From the NCBI RefSeq assembly GCF_900113175.1, contig NZ_FOOK01000011.1:1-64000 (forward strand): a stretch of 64,000 bases of DNA. The letters run 5' to 3'. The DNA is from Planifilum fulgidum (GTDB lineage Bacteria; Bacillota; Bacilli; Thermoactinomycetales; DSM-44946). A model generated the notes under the pieces. The model worked only from the letters and a program-made list of their open reading frames with translations, had not been told where the DNA came from and did no database searches. Shown here piece after piece: positions 18,580 to 27,776 of the stretch. Within the stretch, counting starts at the first letter, position 1; each line of letters opens with the position of its first letter. A program made the translations under genes and the position numbers.

Positions 18580-19911
18580 CTATCGCGTCGCGGACTCCAC
18601 CGCCTGCCTGGAAGGCACGCCGAACAGGGCACGCAGGTGGGCGTTGAGGAAGCGTCCCTCGGGATCCTGCTCGTCGCGGATCCGGCAAAAATCGTTCCAC
18701 CGGGGATAGAGGCGGCTCAGCTCCTCGGCGGTCAGCGAGTGCATCTTGCCCCAGTGGGGGCGGCCCCCGTGGCGGCGGAAGATCGCCTCCATCGCGGAGA
18801 AATAGGCTTCATGGGGCATTCCCCGGTACATGTGCACCGCGATGAAGGCCGTGTCCCGGCCATAGGCGGGACTGAGCCAGATGTCGTCCCCCTTGACGTA
18901 CCGGCACTCGATGGGGAAATGGACGGCAAACCGGCGGCGCCGGATGGTTTCCCGGATCTCCCGCACAGCCTCCGGCAGCTTCTCCGCCGGAAGGGCGTAC
19001 TCCATCTCGTTGAAGCGGACCAGGCGGGGCGTCGCGAACAGCCGGTGGCTGTCCCCCACCTCTTCCACCGTGGGCACTCCCCGGGCGGACAGGCGGCTGA
19101 TGGAGGGGCACAACCGGGGAAAGCGGCGGGCGGTCTCCGAAAGGAGCCAAAAGGCGCCGTTTTCGAGGAAAAGTTTGCTGAAGCGGCTCCAGAGTCCGCC
19201 GGCGGAGGCCGCCCGATCGGTTTCATCCATGAATTTCACCTGGACGAGATCCGTGTGGGGAAACCAGTAAAATTCGAAGTGGCGGTGTTCGCGGCGGTAG
19301 CGGTCCAGGCGGTTCAGGCAGTCCTCGAGGGGCATCCGTCCGCTCCGGTAATGGAGCCGGTACCGGGGAAGCACCCGCAGCGTGACGCGGACGATCACCC
19401 CCAGGGCGCCGAGGGAAACCTGCGCCGCCTTGAACAGCTGCGGATTTCGGTCCGGGGAGCATTCGACCACCTCCCCCCTTGCGTTGACGAGGGTGAGGGC
19501 GGCCACCTGTGTGGACAGAATGCCGAAGTCCGTCCCGGTGCCGTGGGTGCCGGTGCTGATCGCCCCCGCGATGGACTGGGCATTGATGTCCCCCAGGTTT
19601 TCCTGGGCCAAGCCGTGCCCGTGGAGGAGCTCCCCCAGCTCCTTCAGTTTGGTTCCGGCCCGGACCGTGACGAGCCGGCGCTCTTTGTCCACCGCTTCCA
19701 AACCGCGAAACCGGTCGAGGGAGAGAAGGATGCCGTTTGTTTCGACTAGGGGCGTGAAGGAATGGCCCGAACCGACGACGCGGATCGATTTGTTTTCGTC
19801 GGCGGCCTGCCGGATGATCCCGGCCACCTCCTCCACGGAAGCCGGATAAAGGATGCGCTTCGGCCGAAAGCGGGCGGAACCGGACCAGTTTTTCCACTCT
19901 CTCCGCCTCAC
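18580..19911 (-). CDS. FAD-linked sugar-lactone oxidase (D-arabinono-1,4-lactone oxidase family)
   Basis: 443 residues. The FAD-binding PCMH domain has RILYPASVEEVAGIIRQAA, VVGSGHSFTPLVET and GAISTGTHGTGTDFGILSTQ. The ALO domain ends with HWGKMHSLTAEELSRLYPRW and DPEGRFLNAHLRALFG; HWGK is the family signature. GTG 19911 overlaps the upstream stop (GTGA) and follows GGGAGG at 8 nt. It oxidises aldonolactones or alditols with O2 or another acceptor. Pairing with the deaminase/aldolase gene suggests one pathway. This gene pair is more familiar from actinobacteria, so transfer is possible. Confidence 0.88.
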   Translation of the reverse strand: MRRREWKNWSGSARFRPKRILYPASVEEVAGIIRQAADENKSIRVVGSGHSFTPLVETNGILLSLDRFRGLEAVDKERRLVTVRAGTKLKELGELLHGHGLAQENLGDINAQSIAGAISTGTHGTGTDFGILSTQVAALTLVNARGEVVECSPDRNPQLFKAAQVSLGALGVIVRVTLRVLPRYRLHYRSGRMPLEDCLNRLDRYRREHRHFEFYWFPHTDLVQVKFMDETDRAASAGGLWSRFSKLFLENGAFWLLSETARRFPRLCPSISRLSARGVPTVEEVGDSHRLFATPRLVRFNEMEYALPAEKLPEAVREIRETIRRRRFAVHFPIECRYVKGDDIWLSPAYGRDTAFIAVHMYRGMPHEAYFSAMEAIFRRHGGRPHWGKMHSLTAEELSRLYPRWNDFCRIRDEQDPEGRFLNAHLRALFGVPSRQAVESATR

Positions 19912-21101
19912 AGAAAACACCTCCCGTCTCCGCGGTACGTGGTGGCTTCCCCGACGATCCGTCCCTCCGAAAACAGGTGGAGCCGGTCGAAGCGCTCGCA
20001 CAATTCCCCGGCCTTGGCGTGGCGCAGGAAGACCGGATCCCCCAGATTCAGGGCAACCGGTCCCTCGTAGCGGACGGGCGTCTGGACCTCGCCGGCGCCT
20101 TCCAGCGGGAGCAGGCGGGTTCCCTCCGGCAGGTAAGGCATCGGCAGTTTGTCGCGGCCGGCGGCGCCGGAGGCCACGTAACCGCCTCCCGCGCAGGTGT
20201 AGACGCCGGGACGGGGCCTGCGGACGATCTCGATGGCGAAACCCGCGGCGGGCTGGTACCGGAAATCCCGGTAATAATCGAACAAGACCGGAGCATAAAG
20301 TCCCGACCCCACGGTCACCTCCGTCACCGACGGGTCCCGGGCGGTGGTGGCGAGGCTTCCCGTCCCGCCTCCGTTGACGAAGCGGAGGGGGATTCCCAGC
20401 TCGCGGACGGCCTGAACCATTTCCGCCCGCCGCTCCGCCACGACCCGGACGGAGTGCCGTTTGAGCAGGCGGACAAGGAGATTTCTGGCCCAAGCGCCCG
20501 GATAGCGGTCGCCCACCCCGGCGATCTGAGCCTCGTAACCCATCAGCCCGTCCAGCAGGAGATGGGGTGAAGAGGCGATGCGGCGGGCCAGCGCCAGCGT
20601 CTCCTCCTTGGTCCGGAGGGGGGATCGCCGGACGCCGAAGTGGAGGCCGGGGTAGGAGACGGACATGTCGATGTCCAGGCAGACGGGGATGCGCACCCCC
20701 GTTTCCCGGGCGATCGCCTCCAGGTGGTCGATATGCTCCGCCGAGTCCGCCATCAGGGTGATCCGGCGGCCGTCCGCGATCTTGCGCGCCGCCTGCCGGA
20801 GGTGCTCCGGCTCCCAGGCGGGATAACCGACGAGCAGATCGTCCAGTCCCTGTTCGGCGAGATACAGCGCTTCGGGGACGGTGAAACACATGACGCCCCG
20901 GAAGCGGTCGGAGGCTTGGAGCACGAACTGGATCACCCGGACGCTTCGCAGGGATTTGCTGGCGAGGCGGAGAGTTTTATCGCCGCACTTTTCGGCGATG
21001 CTGCGGATGTTTTCCGAAAGGAGATCCAGGTCGAGATAGGCAAAGGGTTTGGGGACGCCTTCAAAGGCGCGGCGGTAGGTCTCGTAATCCCGTTTGATCA
21101 T
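19908..21101 (-). CDS. PLP-dependent amino acid deaminase/aldolase (fold type III, alanine-racemase-like)
   Basis: 397 residues. The N-terminal TIM barrel has PFAYLDLDLLSENIRSIAE and the presumed PLP lysine in LRLASKSLRS. Further conserved pieces are CLDIDMSVSYPGLHFGVRRS, LDGLMGYEAQIAG and FVNGGGTGS. Near the C-terminus NLGDPVFLRHAKAGELCERF matches D-threonine aldolase-like metal-binding ends (H and the C-E-x-F turn). ATG 21101 follows GGGAGGAT at about 6 nt. It is cotranscribed with the lactone oxidase. Substrate is unknown; D-threonine aldolase or D-serine dehydratase-like activity is possible. Confidence 0.85.
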   Translation of the reverse strand: MIKRDYETYRRAFEGVPKPFAYLDLDLLSENIRSIAEKCGDKTLRLASKSLRSVRVIQFVLQASDRFRGVMCFTVPEALYLAEQGLDDLLVGYPAWEPEHLRQAARKIADGRRITLMADSAEHIDHLEAIARETGVRIPVCLDIDMSVSYPGLHFGVRRSPLRTKEETLALARRIASSPHLLLDGLMGYEAQIAGVGDRYPGAWARNLLVRLLKRHSVRVVAERRAEMVQAVRELGIPLRFVNGGGTGSLATTARDPSVTEVTVGSGLYAPVLFDYYRDFRYQPAAGFAIEIVRRPRPGVYTCAGGGYVASGAAGRDKLPMPYLPEGTRLLPLEGAGEVQTPVRYEGPVALNLGDPVFLRHAKAGELCERFDRLHLFSEGRIVGEATTYRGDGRCFL

Positions 21102-21429
21102 GTCGTATCCTCCCAAACCTCCAAATTTCCCAGGCGAAATGTTCCCATGTGTCGTTCAATTCCAAAAATAACGAGCAAACTCTTTCTTCTCCATTTTCCC
21201 CGTCATGGGGCGGAACTCCTTTTGCTGCGTTCATTTTTTGCCGGTGAAATTTGCAGAGGCACCGCAGTGGGGGCTGCAGCTGCCGGGCGGGCGAGCGGCC
21301 AACCGGAGGCGGACAACGTGCGGTCGATATTTACAAATAATTAAAAATTTGGTATTTTTTATTAAAACATTATCCAACTGGACAAGCGTCGGATCCCTTT
21401 TGACAACCCTTGTCCCCGGAGGTGCGGCG
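21102..21429. other. Divergent intergenic region with AT-rich core
   Basis: Separates the minus-strand deaminase from GH92. Positions 21330-21375 are strongly AT-rich (AATTAAAAATTTGG, TTTTTTATTAAAAC), in contrast to the surroundings, and probably hold the GH92 promoter. No confident -35/-10 pair was found. Confidence 0.45.
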
Positions 21430-24400
21430 ATGAAGAGAGTGGGCGCGAGGAAGGCTCTCAGCGTATTGGTGATGGTTGTCTTTCTGTTGCAAATGTCCTT
21501 TGTTCTCCCTCCCCCGGCGGCGTCAGCCCGGGAGATAAAGACCGACTTTTTTTCTTCCTTCGAGGAGGATGATTTGACCTGGGAAGATACGGTTGAAACC
21601 GATTCGAAGGGCAACAAAAGGGCGAAGGGAGTTGACGGCCACATCGTCCCCGAAGATCGCATCCCGGGGGATATCACCGAAAAGGTGAAAGAGATCAAGG
21701 CCAGTGCCAACAACCCGCCCCATGAAACGGATCAGCAGCTGATCGACGGCGATGTGACCACCAAATGGCTCGCCTTTGAACCCACGGCCTGGATCGAGCT
21801 CCGGCTTTCCGAACCGGAAGCGGTGGTGAAATATGCGCTGACTTCGGCCAACGACTATCCGGAGCGGGATCCCCGGGACTGGACCCTTTCCGGTTCCGAG
21901 GACGGGGAAAACTGGACCGTGTTGGACCGGAGAGAGGGAGAGCGCTTCGACGAACGCTTCCAGACCAAAGTGTACGAATTCGAGAATAACAACAAGTATT
22001 CCTATTATCGCCTGGAGATTACGCGGAACGCCGGCGCCAATATCACGCAGCTGGCGGAGCTGCAGCTTTCCAACGGCATCGAAGTGCCGCCGCCCCCGCC
22101 TTCCGATATGAAATCCCATATCGCATCGGGCCCGTCCAAGGCTTACACCGCCAAGCGGAACGCCGGCTGGACCGGCCTCCGCGCCCTGACCTACTACGGC
22201 ACCCATACAGCTGAAGGCAGGGCCTACTCCTACAACAAGATTTACGAAGTGGACATTCTGGTTACGCCCGACACCCGGTTGTCCTATTACATCTTCCCGG
22301 AATTTACGGACAAGGATCACCTGGAGTATGCCAGCACCTATGCCTCCGTCGATCTTGCCTTTTCGGACGGAACCTATTTGAGCGAACTGGGGGCCGTGGA
22401 TCAGCACGGGGTGAAGCTGAACCCGCGGGATCAGGGCGAGTCAAAGACGCTTTACCCGCATCAATGGAACTTCAAAAAGGCTCACATCGGCAAAGTGGCT
22501 GCCGGAAAAAGGATCAAGCGGATCCTGGTGGCCTATGACAATCCGAAGGGGCCGGCCGTGTTCCAAGGGCACATCGACGATATCCGAATCGAGGGGAAGC
22601 CGAAAAAGCAAACTTATTCCAGGCCCTCCGATTATGTGAACACCCTGCGGGGAACCCATTCCAACGGCACCTTCTCCCGGGGAAATACCTTCCCGGCCGT
22701 CGCCGTTCCCCACGGTTTCAACTTCTGGACGCCGGTGACCGATGCGGGATCGACCAGCTGGCTGTATCGGTACCATGAGCAGAACAACGAGGACAATCTC
22801 CCGGAGATTCAGGCCTTTTCGCTCAGCCACGAGCCCAGTCCCTGGATGGGCGACCGCCAGACCTTTCAGGTGATGCCGTCGGATTCCGCCGAAGGGGTTC
22901 CAAAGGCCGACCGAAGTGACCGGGCCCTGCCCTTCAAACGGGAGAATGAAATCGCGAAGGCCCATTACTACAGCGTGATCTTCGAAAACGGCATACGGAC
23001 GGAGATCGCTCCCACCGATCACGCTGCCCTGTTCCGGTTCACGTTCAAGGGGGACCGATCCACCCTCATCTTCGACAATGTGAACAATAACGGCGGCATC
23101 CGGCTGGATCCGGAGAAACGTGTGATCACGGGCTACTCCGATGTAAAAAGCGGATTGTCCACGGGTGCCACGCGAATGTTCTTTTACGCGGAATTCGACA
23201 AACCGGTCCTCGAGAGCGGCCGGATTTCCGGCCACGGCCGGGATGATGTGATGGCCTATTACCGGTTCGACACCGGCCAGGGCGACCGGACGGTAACGAT
23301 GCGGATCGCCACCTCCCTCATCAGCGTGGCGCAGGCCAAGAAAAACCTGAAACAGGAAATCTCCCCCGCGGACACCTTGGAAACCGTCAGGGAACGGGCC
23401 CAGAAACTGTGGGATGACAAGCTGAAGATCATCGAGGTGGAAGGTGCGTCCGAAGAGGATCTGGTGACGCTGTACTCCAATCTGTACCGCCTGTTCCTGT
23501 ATCCCAACTCCGCGTACGAAAATGTCGGCACCGCGGACAAGCCCGTTTACAAGTATGCCAGCCCCTTTTCGCCGCTGGTCGGGGAGAATACGCCCACAAA
23601 GACGGGAGCCAAAATTGTGGAAGGAAAAGTCTATGTGAACAATGGCTTCTGGGATACCTACCGGACGGCATGGCCCGCCTATGTCCTGCTGACGCCCACC
23701 AAAGCGGGGGAGATGATCGACGGCTTTGTCCAGCATTACAGGGACGGCGGCTGGATCGCCCGCTGGTCTTCCCCGGGATATGCGGACCTGATGGTGGGGA
23801 CCAGCTCGGATATCGCCTTCGCCGATGCGTACATCAAAGGGGTGACGAACTTCGATGTGAAAAGCTTCTACCAGTCGGCGGTGAAAAATGCCGCGGCGGT
23901 CAGCTCCGACCCGGGAACCGGGAGAAAGGGCTTGGTCACCTCCATTTTCAAGGGATACACCGACACCTCCACGCCGGAGGGCATGTCCTGGGCGATGGAC
24001 GGTTATATCAACGACTTCGGCATCGCCAATCTGGCCAAGGCCCTGTATGAGCGGGGTGGGGACGATCCCGATCGTTCCCGTTACAAGGAAGATTACCTGT
24101 ACTTTTTGAACCGGGCCCAAAACTATGTGCACATGTTCAACCCGGATGTGAAGTTTTTCATGGGCCGGACGCCTTCGGGCGCGTGGCGCGTCTCACCCGA
24201 AAACTTCGATCCCCGCGAATGGGGAGGGGATTATACGGAGACCAATGCTTGGAACATGGCCTTTCACGCCCCGCAGGACGGCCAGGGATTGGCCAATCTT
24301 TACGGGGGAAGGAAGGCGTTGGCCGCCAAGCTGGATGAGTTCTTCCGCACACCGGAGACGGCCCTGCCGAAGTTCAAGGGGCATTACGGCGGGGTCATCC

Positions 24401-25617
24401 ACGAGATGAGGGAAGCGAGGGACGTCCGAATGGGCATGTACGCCCACAGCAATCAGCCCTCCCATCACATTCTTTACATGTACAATTATGCCGGCCAGCC
24501 CTGGAAAACCCAGGAGAAGGTGCGGGAGGTCCTGTCCCGGCTTTACACCGGCGGCGAAATCGGCCAGGGATACCCCGGCGATGAGGATAACGGGGAAATG
24601 TCCGCCTGGTACATCTTCAGTGCGGCCGGTTTTTATCCGCTGCGGCTGGGAACGCCGGAATATGTGATCGGCGCCCCTTACTTCAAGAAAATGACCATCC
24701 ACCTGGAAAACGGCAACAAGATCGTCATCAATGCCCCGAAGGTCAGCGACAGGAACAAGTACATCCAAAGGGTCAAGCTGAACGGCGTCGAGTACAACAA
24801 AACCACCCTTTCCCATTTCGACCTCATCCGGGGAGCCACGCTGGATTTCGAAATGGGCCCCAAACCCTCCAAATGGGGGACCGGGGAGGAGGCCCTTCCG
24901 CCGTCTATCACCGATCCTGCCACCGACGGGTCATCCCTGTTGCCCCGCCCGATGAGGGATTTGACGGATCGCTCGGAAGGAGGCGGTGATGCCAGAGAGT
25001 TGTTCGACAATTCCTCGGATACCCGGGTCACCTTTGATACCGCTTCTCCCCGGTTGAATTGGCGATTTGCGGAAGGTCCGGAGAAGGTGAGGATGTACAC
25101 CTTGACATCCGGAGACGGGTCTCCGGCGGAAGATCCGAAAAGCTGGGTGCTGAAAGGCTCCAGGGACGGACGAAACTGGACCGTGCTGGATGAAAGAAGC
25201 GGGGAATCCTTTAAGTGGCGCCGCCAAACCCGGGCCTTTGAGGTGAAACATCCCGGCAAATATTCCTACTACATGCTGGAAATCAACGAAAACAACGGAG
25301 CGGGTTCCACGACGCTGGCCGAAGTGGAATTGCTCGGATATGACGATGTGAATCGCTTTTTCGGAGCGGTCGACCAGCTGATCCGGGATTACAAGCAATC
25401 CGGGGAGCTGAAGGAGCCGCTCGTTAAGCAGTTGTCCTGCAGTCTGGAGCAGGCCGGCCGTCAAGAGCAAAAGGGGCGCACCGAACAGGCCGTCAAGCAC
25501 ATGGAGGATTTTCTCAAGCACCTGAACAATCAGGGGATGAAGGGCCGCGCGACGGACCGCGCGCGAAAGAAGCTGGCTGCGGAGGCCCATGCCTTGATCA
25601 TCGCCCTGAGGAGATAA
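21430..25617 (+). CDS. Very large secreted GH92 alpha-mannosidase with two F5/8 type C-like domains
   Basis: 1395 residues. A signal peptide ends near AASARE (about residue 36). A first discoidin-like (F5/8 type C, CBM32-like) domain spans about 90-220 (QLIDGDVTTKWLAF, then WTLSGSEDGENWTVLD). The GH92 region begins near residue 410 with THSNGTFSRGNTFPAVAVPH. Catalytic-domain motifs include GHYGGVIHEM, SNQPSHHILYMYNYAGQPW and GYPGDEDNGEMSAWY near residue 1050, where the family's calcium/base acidic residues sit. A second discoidin-like domain lies at about 1186-1304, then a helical FIVAR-like tail rich in K, E and Q. ATG 21430 follows GGAGGTG. It likely trims exo-alpha-mannose from fungal or yeast mannoprotein glycans. 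Confidence 0.92.
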   Translation: MKRVGARKALSVLVMVVFLLQMSFVLPPPAASAREIKTDFFSSFEEDDLTWEDTVETDSKGNKRAKGVDGHIVPEDRIPGDITEKVKEIKASANNPPHETDQQLIDGDVTTKWLAFEPTAWIELRLSEPEAVVKYALTSANDYPERDPRDWTLSGSEDGENWTVLDRREGERFDERFQTKVYEFENNNKYSYYRLEITRNAGANITQLAELQLSNGIEVPPPPPSDMKSHIASGPSKAYTAKRNAGWTGLRALTYYGTHTAEGRAYSYNKIYEVDILVTPDTRLSYYIFPEFTDKDHLEYASTYASVDLAFSDGTYLSELGAVDQHGVKLNPRDQGESKTLYPHQWNFKKAHIGKVAAGKRIKRILVAYDNPKGPAVFQGHIDDIRIEGKPKKQTYSRPSDYVNTLRGTHSNGTFSRGNTFPAVAVPHGFNFWTPVTDAGSTSWLYRYHEQNNEDNLPEIQAFSLSHEPSPWMGDRQTFQVMPSDSAEGVPKADRSDRALPFKRENEIAKAHYYSVIFENGIRTEIAPTDHAALFRFTFKGDRSTLIFDNVNNNGGIRLDPEKRVITGYSDVKSGLSTGATRMFFYAEFDKPVLESGRISGHGRDDVMAYYRFDTGQGDRTVTMRIATSLISVAQAKKNLKQEISPADTLETVRERAQKLWDDKLKIIEVEGASEEDLVTLYSNLYRLFLYPNSAYENVGTADKPVYKYASPFSPLVGENTPTKTGAKIVEGKVYVNNGFWDTYRTAWPAYVLLTPTKAGEMIDGFVQHYRDGGWIARWSSPGYADLMVGTSSDIAFADAYIKGVTNFDVKSFYQSAVKNAAAVSSDPGTGRKGLVTSIFKGYTDTSTPEGMSWAMDGYINDFGIANLAKALYERGGDDPDRSRYKEDYLYFLNRAQNYVHMFNPDVKFFMGRTPSGAWRVSPENFDPREWGGDYTETNAWNMAFHAPQDGQGLANLYGGRKALAAKLDEFFRTPETALPKFKGHYGGVIHEMREARDVRMGMYAHSNQPSHHILYMYNYAGQPWKTQEKVREVLSRLYTGGEIGQGYPGDEDNGEMSAWYIFSAAGFYPLRLGTPEYVIGAPYFKKMTIHLENGNKIVINAPKVSDRNKYIQRVKLNGVEYNKTTLSHFDLIRGATLDFEMGPKPSKWGTGEEALPPSITDPATDGSSLLPRPMRDLTDRSEGGGDARELFDNSSDTRVTFDTASPRLNWRFAEGPEKVRMYTLTSGDGSPAEDPKSWVLKGSRDGRNWTVLDERSGESFKWRRQTRAFEVKHPGKYSYYMLEINENNGAGSTTLAEVELLGYDDVNRFFGAVDQLIRDYKQSGELKEPLVKQLSCSLEQAGRQEQKGRTEQAVKHMEDFLKHLNNQGMKGRATDRARKKLAAEAHALIIALRR

Positions 25618-25643
25618 TCATCGAGGCTTACATGGTTCCCCCC

Positions 25644-25672
25644 TTGCCAATCTGTTCACCGCCAGGTATAAT
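25644..25672 (+). promoter_or_regulatory. SigA promoter of the ykkC-type leader
   Basis: TTGCCA (25644-25649), 17-nt spacer, TATAAT (25667-25672). Predicted start near 25679, immediately before the riboswitch. Confidence 0.85.
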
Positions 25673-25689
25673 CATCGTTACAAATTGGG

Positions 25690-25790
25690 GAGGGTGTCTA
25701 GGGTTCCGCCGTCCTCCGTGCGGACGGGTCCGGTCCGAGCGACACCAGGCGCGGATCGCGTCACACCGTAAGGATAAAAGCCTTTCGCGG
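25690..25790 (+). ncRNA. ykkC-family riboswitch aptamer (guanidine-I or a nucleotide-sensing variant)
   Basis: Contains the hallmark TCTAGGGTTCCG (25697-25708), GGTCCGAGCGACACC and GGATAAAAGCC (25772-25782) in the right order. GGTGTC (25693-25698) pairs with GACACC (25741-25746), enclosing CCGTCC/GGACGG (25709-25714 with 25722-25727). AGGC (25747-25750) can pair with GCCT (25780-25783). GCCT is also the left arm of the downstream terminator, so ligand binding should prevent termination (ON switch). Known ykkC ligands are guanidine, ppGpp, PRPP and nucleoside diphosphates, and the subtype was not resolved. It controls the three-gene ABC-2 exporter. Confidence 0.82.
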
Positions 25791-25828
25791 CAGGTTCCCA
25801 ATGGGAACCGGCGAAGGGCTTTTTGTTT
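25776..25828 (+). terminator. Regulated terminator of the ykkC leader
   Basis: AAAAGCCTTTCGC (25776-25788) pairs with GCGAAGGGCTTTT (25811-25823), with an inner GGTTCCC-AAT-GGGAACC stem. A T-rich tail follows. The left arm overlaps the last aptamer pairing, giving the expected mutually exclusive fold. Confidence 0.8.
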
Positions 25829-25953
25829 TAGTCCGATAAAGAGATGAAGCGAAGGCGCGGACGCGCGGGGGAGGGGATGCGTTTCATCCGCGAAGCAGAG
25901 GATCTCGGGGGGTGAAGCGCGTTTTCCAAATGGTTTCAAGGGGGGATGTGTCC

Positions 25954-26937
25954 ATGACGGTGATCCGGGCGGAGAATCTGACGAAAACCTTTTTGGTGAA
26001 GCGGAAGGCGCCGGGGTTTTGGGGCAGTCTTCAATCGCTGGTAAAACCCGACGCGGTCGAGAAGGAAGCGGTTCGCGGCATCAGCTTCCGGGTCGAAAAG
26101 GGGGAGACGGTGGCCTTTCTGGGGCCCAACGGGGCGGGCAAGTCGACGACGATCAAGATGCTCACGGGAATCCTGCATCCCACCTCCGGCCGGTTGGAGG
26201 TGCTCGGGATGGTGCCGCAAAGGGAAAGGGTCCGCCTGGCCTTCCGCATCGGGACGGTCTTCGGCCAGAAGTCGCAGCTCTGGTATCATCTTCCTCCCGC
26301 CGACACCTTCGCCCTGATGGCCGACATTTATGAACTGCCGGCGAAATCCTTCCGGGTGCGGCGCGACGAACTGGTGGAGTTGTTCGGACTGGGGCCCTAT
26401 CTGCACACGCCGGTCCGCAAGCTCTCCCTGGGAGAGCGGATGCGATGCGAGATGGCGGTGGCGCTCCTGCACCGACCGGAGATTCTGTTTCTGGATGAGC
26501 CGACGATCGGGATGGACGTGGTGGTGAAGCAAAAAATCCGGGAGATGATCCGCCTCTTCAACCGGGAAGAGGGGGTGACGGTTTTTCTCACCTCCCATGA
26601 CACCGGGGATGTGGAAGAGTTGTGCGACCGGGCGATCATCATCAATCACGGAAAAGTGGTGATGGACGTTCCGGTGCACCAATTGAAGCGGGATGTCTTG
26701 AAATACAAGATCGTCCATCTGAAACCGGGGGCGGAACCGGACGCCTTCGCCCTTCCGGGGACGGAGGTGCTGAAGCGAAAGGGAACGGGGCTGAAGTTGA
26801 AGGTGGATATTTTGAAAACGTCGGTGGAGGCGGTGATCGGTCGCCTGCTCGAGCGGTATCCGATCCTGGACATCAACGTGGAGGATCCGTCGATGGAGGA
26901 TGTGATCACGACGCTTTACGAGACAAAAGGGGGGTGA
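25954..26937 (+). CDS. ABC-2 type exporter ATP-binding protein (NatA-like)
   Basis: 327 residues. Walker A is GPNGAGKST, the signature is LSLGERMRCE and Walker B is ILFLDEPTIGMD, with the switch His in LTSHD. A C-terminal extension of about 80 residues (YKIVHLKPGAEPD...) ends DVITTLYETKGG. This longer subfamily of ATPases pairs with two DUF990-type permeases, which follow directly. ATG 25954 has AAGGGGGG 8 nt upstream; an earlier in-frame start at 25912 lacks a good site. Expression is expected to depend on the ykkC-type switch. The exported substrate is unknown. Confidence 0.9.
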   Translation: MTVIRAENLTKTFLVKRKAPGFWGSLQSLVKPDAVEKEAVRGISFRVEKGETVAFLGPNGAGKSTTIKMLTGILHPTSGRLEVLGMVPQRERVRLAFRIGTVFGQKSQLWYHLPPADTFALMADIYELPAKSFRVRRDELVELFGLGPYLHTPVRKLSLGERMRCEMAVALLHRPEILFLDEPTIGMDVVVKQKIREMIRLFNREEGVTVFLTSHDTGDVEELCDRAIIINHGKVVMDVPVHQLKRDVLKYKIVHLKPGAEPDAFALPGTEVLKRKGTGLKLKVDILKTSVEAVIGRLLERYPILDINVEDPSMEDVITTLYETKGG

Positions 26938-26941
26938 AGCG

Positions 26942-27763
26942 TTGCAATGGGAGATGCGGGCCTTCCTGCGCAAGGGGAAAAAATATGCCGGGCTGTTTCG
27001 GATCCATCTGAAAAACCATTTCGCTTACATCCAGGACTTTCTGATCCGGACCCTGTTTTTGATCGTCGTTCTGTTTATCTTCACCCAATTGTGGGGAGTC
27101 ACCTATGAGGTGACAGGCAAGGACCGGATCGCCGGCTTTTCCCTTCCCATGATGATGTGGTACCTTACGGTGACCGAGTCCATAATGATGGCTTACCCTC
27201 CGCTGGTGGAGAGGGTGGAACAGGAGGTGAAAAGCGGCCAGGTGGCCGTCACCTTGATCCGTCCCTTCAGCTACGTGGCCGCCCACTTCAGCGCTTATCT
27301 CGCCGAATTCATCCTGCGCCTTTTCATCAATCTCGCCATCGGCGGCGCCCTGGTGTTTCTCCTGTTCGGCCCGCCGGAGATGGGGCCCGGGCAGTTGGGG
27401 CGGTTTCTCCTCTTTCTGCCCGTGTCCCTCCTCATCCATTTCAGCTTCACGATGTGCATCGCCCTTTTCGCCTTCTGGTTTGAAGAGGTGCAGGGCTTTC
27501 ATCTCATTTACACCCGCCTGCTGATGACCCTGGGCGGGATGATGCTTCCCCTGGAGATTTTTCCGGAATCGGTGGAGCGGTTGGCCCACGTTCTTCCCTT
27601 TCAGGCGGTAATCTACCTGCCCGCCAAGATGATGGTGACGGAACCGGGCGGCTTGTGGTGGAGCCTGTGGCTGAAGCAGATCGGATGGGCGCTCTTCTCC
27701 CTCGGGTTGATGGGGGTCATCTACCGGCGGGGGGTGCGGAATCTTGATCTCAACGGCGGTTAA
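26942..27763 (+). CDS. ABC-2 family permease, first of pair (DUF990-like)
   Basis: 273 residues with about six membrane helices. It opens with a cytoplasmic stretch (RKGKKYAGLFRIHLKNHFAY), and the central cytoplasmic segment reads EQEVKSGQVAVTLIRPFSY. The E-x3-GQVA-x2-L-x-RP pattern is characteristic of the DUF990 ABC-2 permeases. TTG 26942 is the likely start, with AGGGGGGTGA upstream; ATG 26954 is an alternative. The gap to the ATPase stop is only a few bases. Confidence 0.85.
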   Translation: MQWEMRAFLRKGKKYAGLFRIHLKNHFAYIQDFLIRTLFLIVVLFIFTQLWGVTYEVTGKDRIAGFSLPMMMWYLTVTESIMMAYPPLVERVEQEVKSGQVAVTLIRPFSYVAAHFSAYLAEFILRLFINLAIGGALVFLLFGPPEMGPGQLGRFLLFLPVSLLIHFSFTMCIALFAFWFEEVQGFHLIYTRLLMTLGGMMLPLEIFPESVERLAHVLPFQAVIYLPAKMMVTEPGGLWWSLWLKQIGWALFSLGLMGVIYRRGVRNLDLNGG

Positions 27764-27776
27764 AAAGGGATGGGTG

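Noticed and set aside
18121-19749. 542-residue plus-strand frame over the lactone oxidase gene
   Set aside because: It runs antisense to a recognisable FAD-binding oxidase and has no family-like sequence.
19912-20889. N-terminal extension of the minus-strand lactone oxidase frame (to 769 residues)
   Set aside because: The extension is a shadow of the overlapping deaminase gene. The GTG at 19911 with a ribosome binding site and GTGA overlap is the better start.
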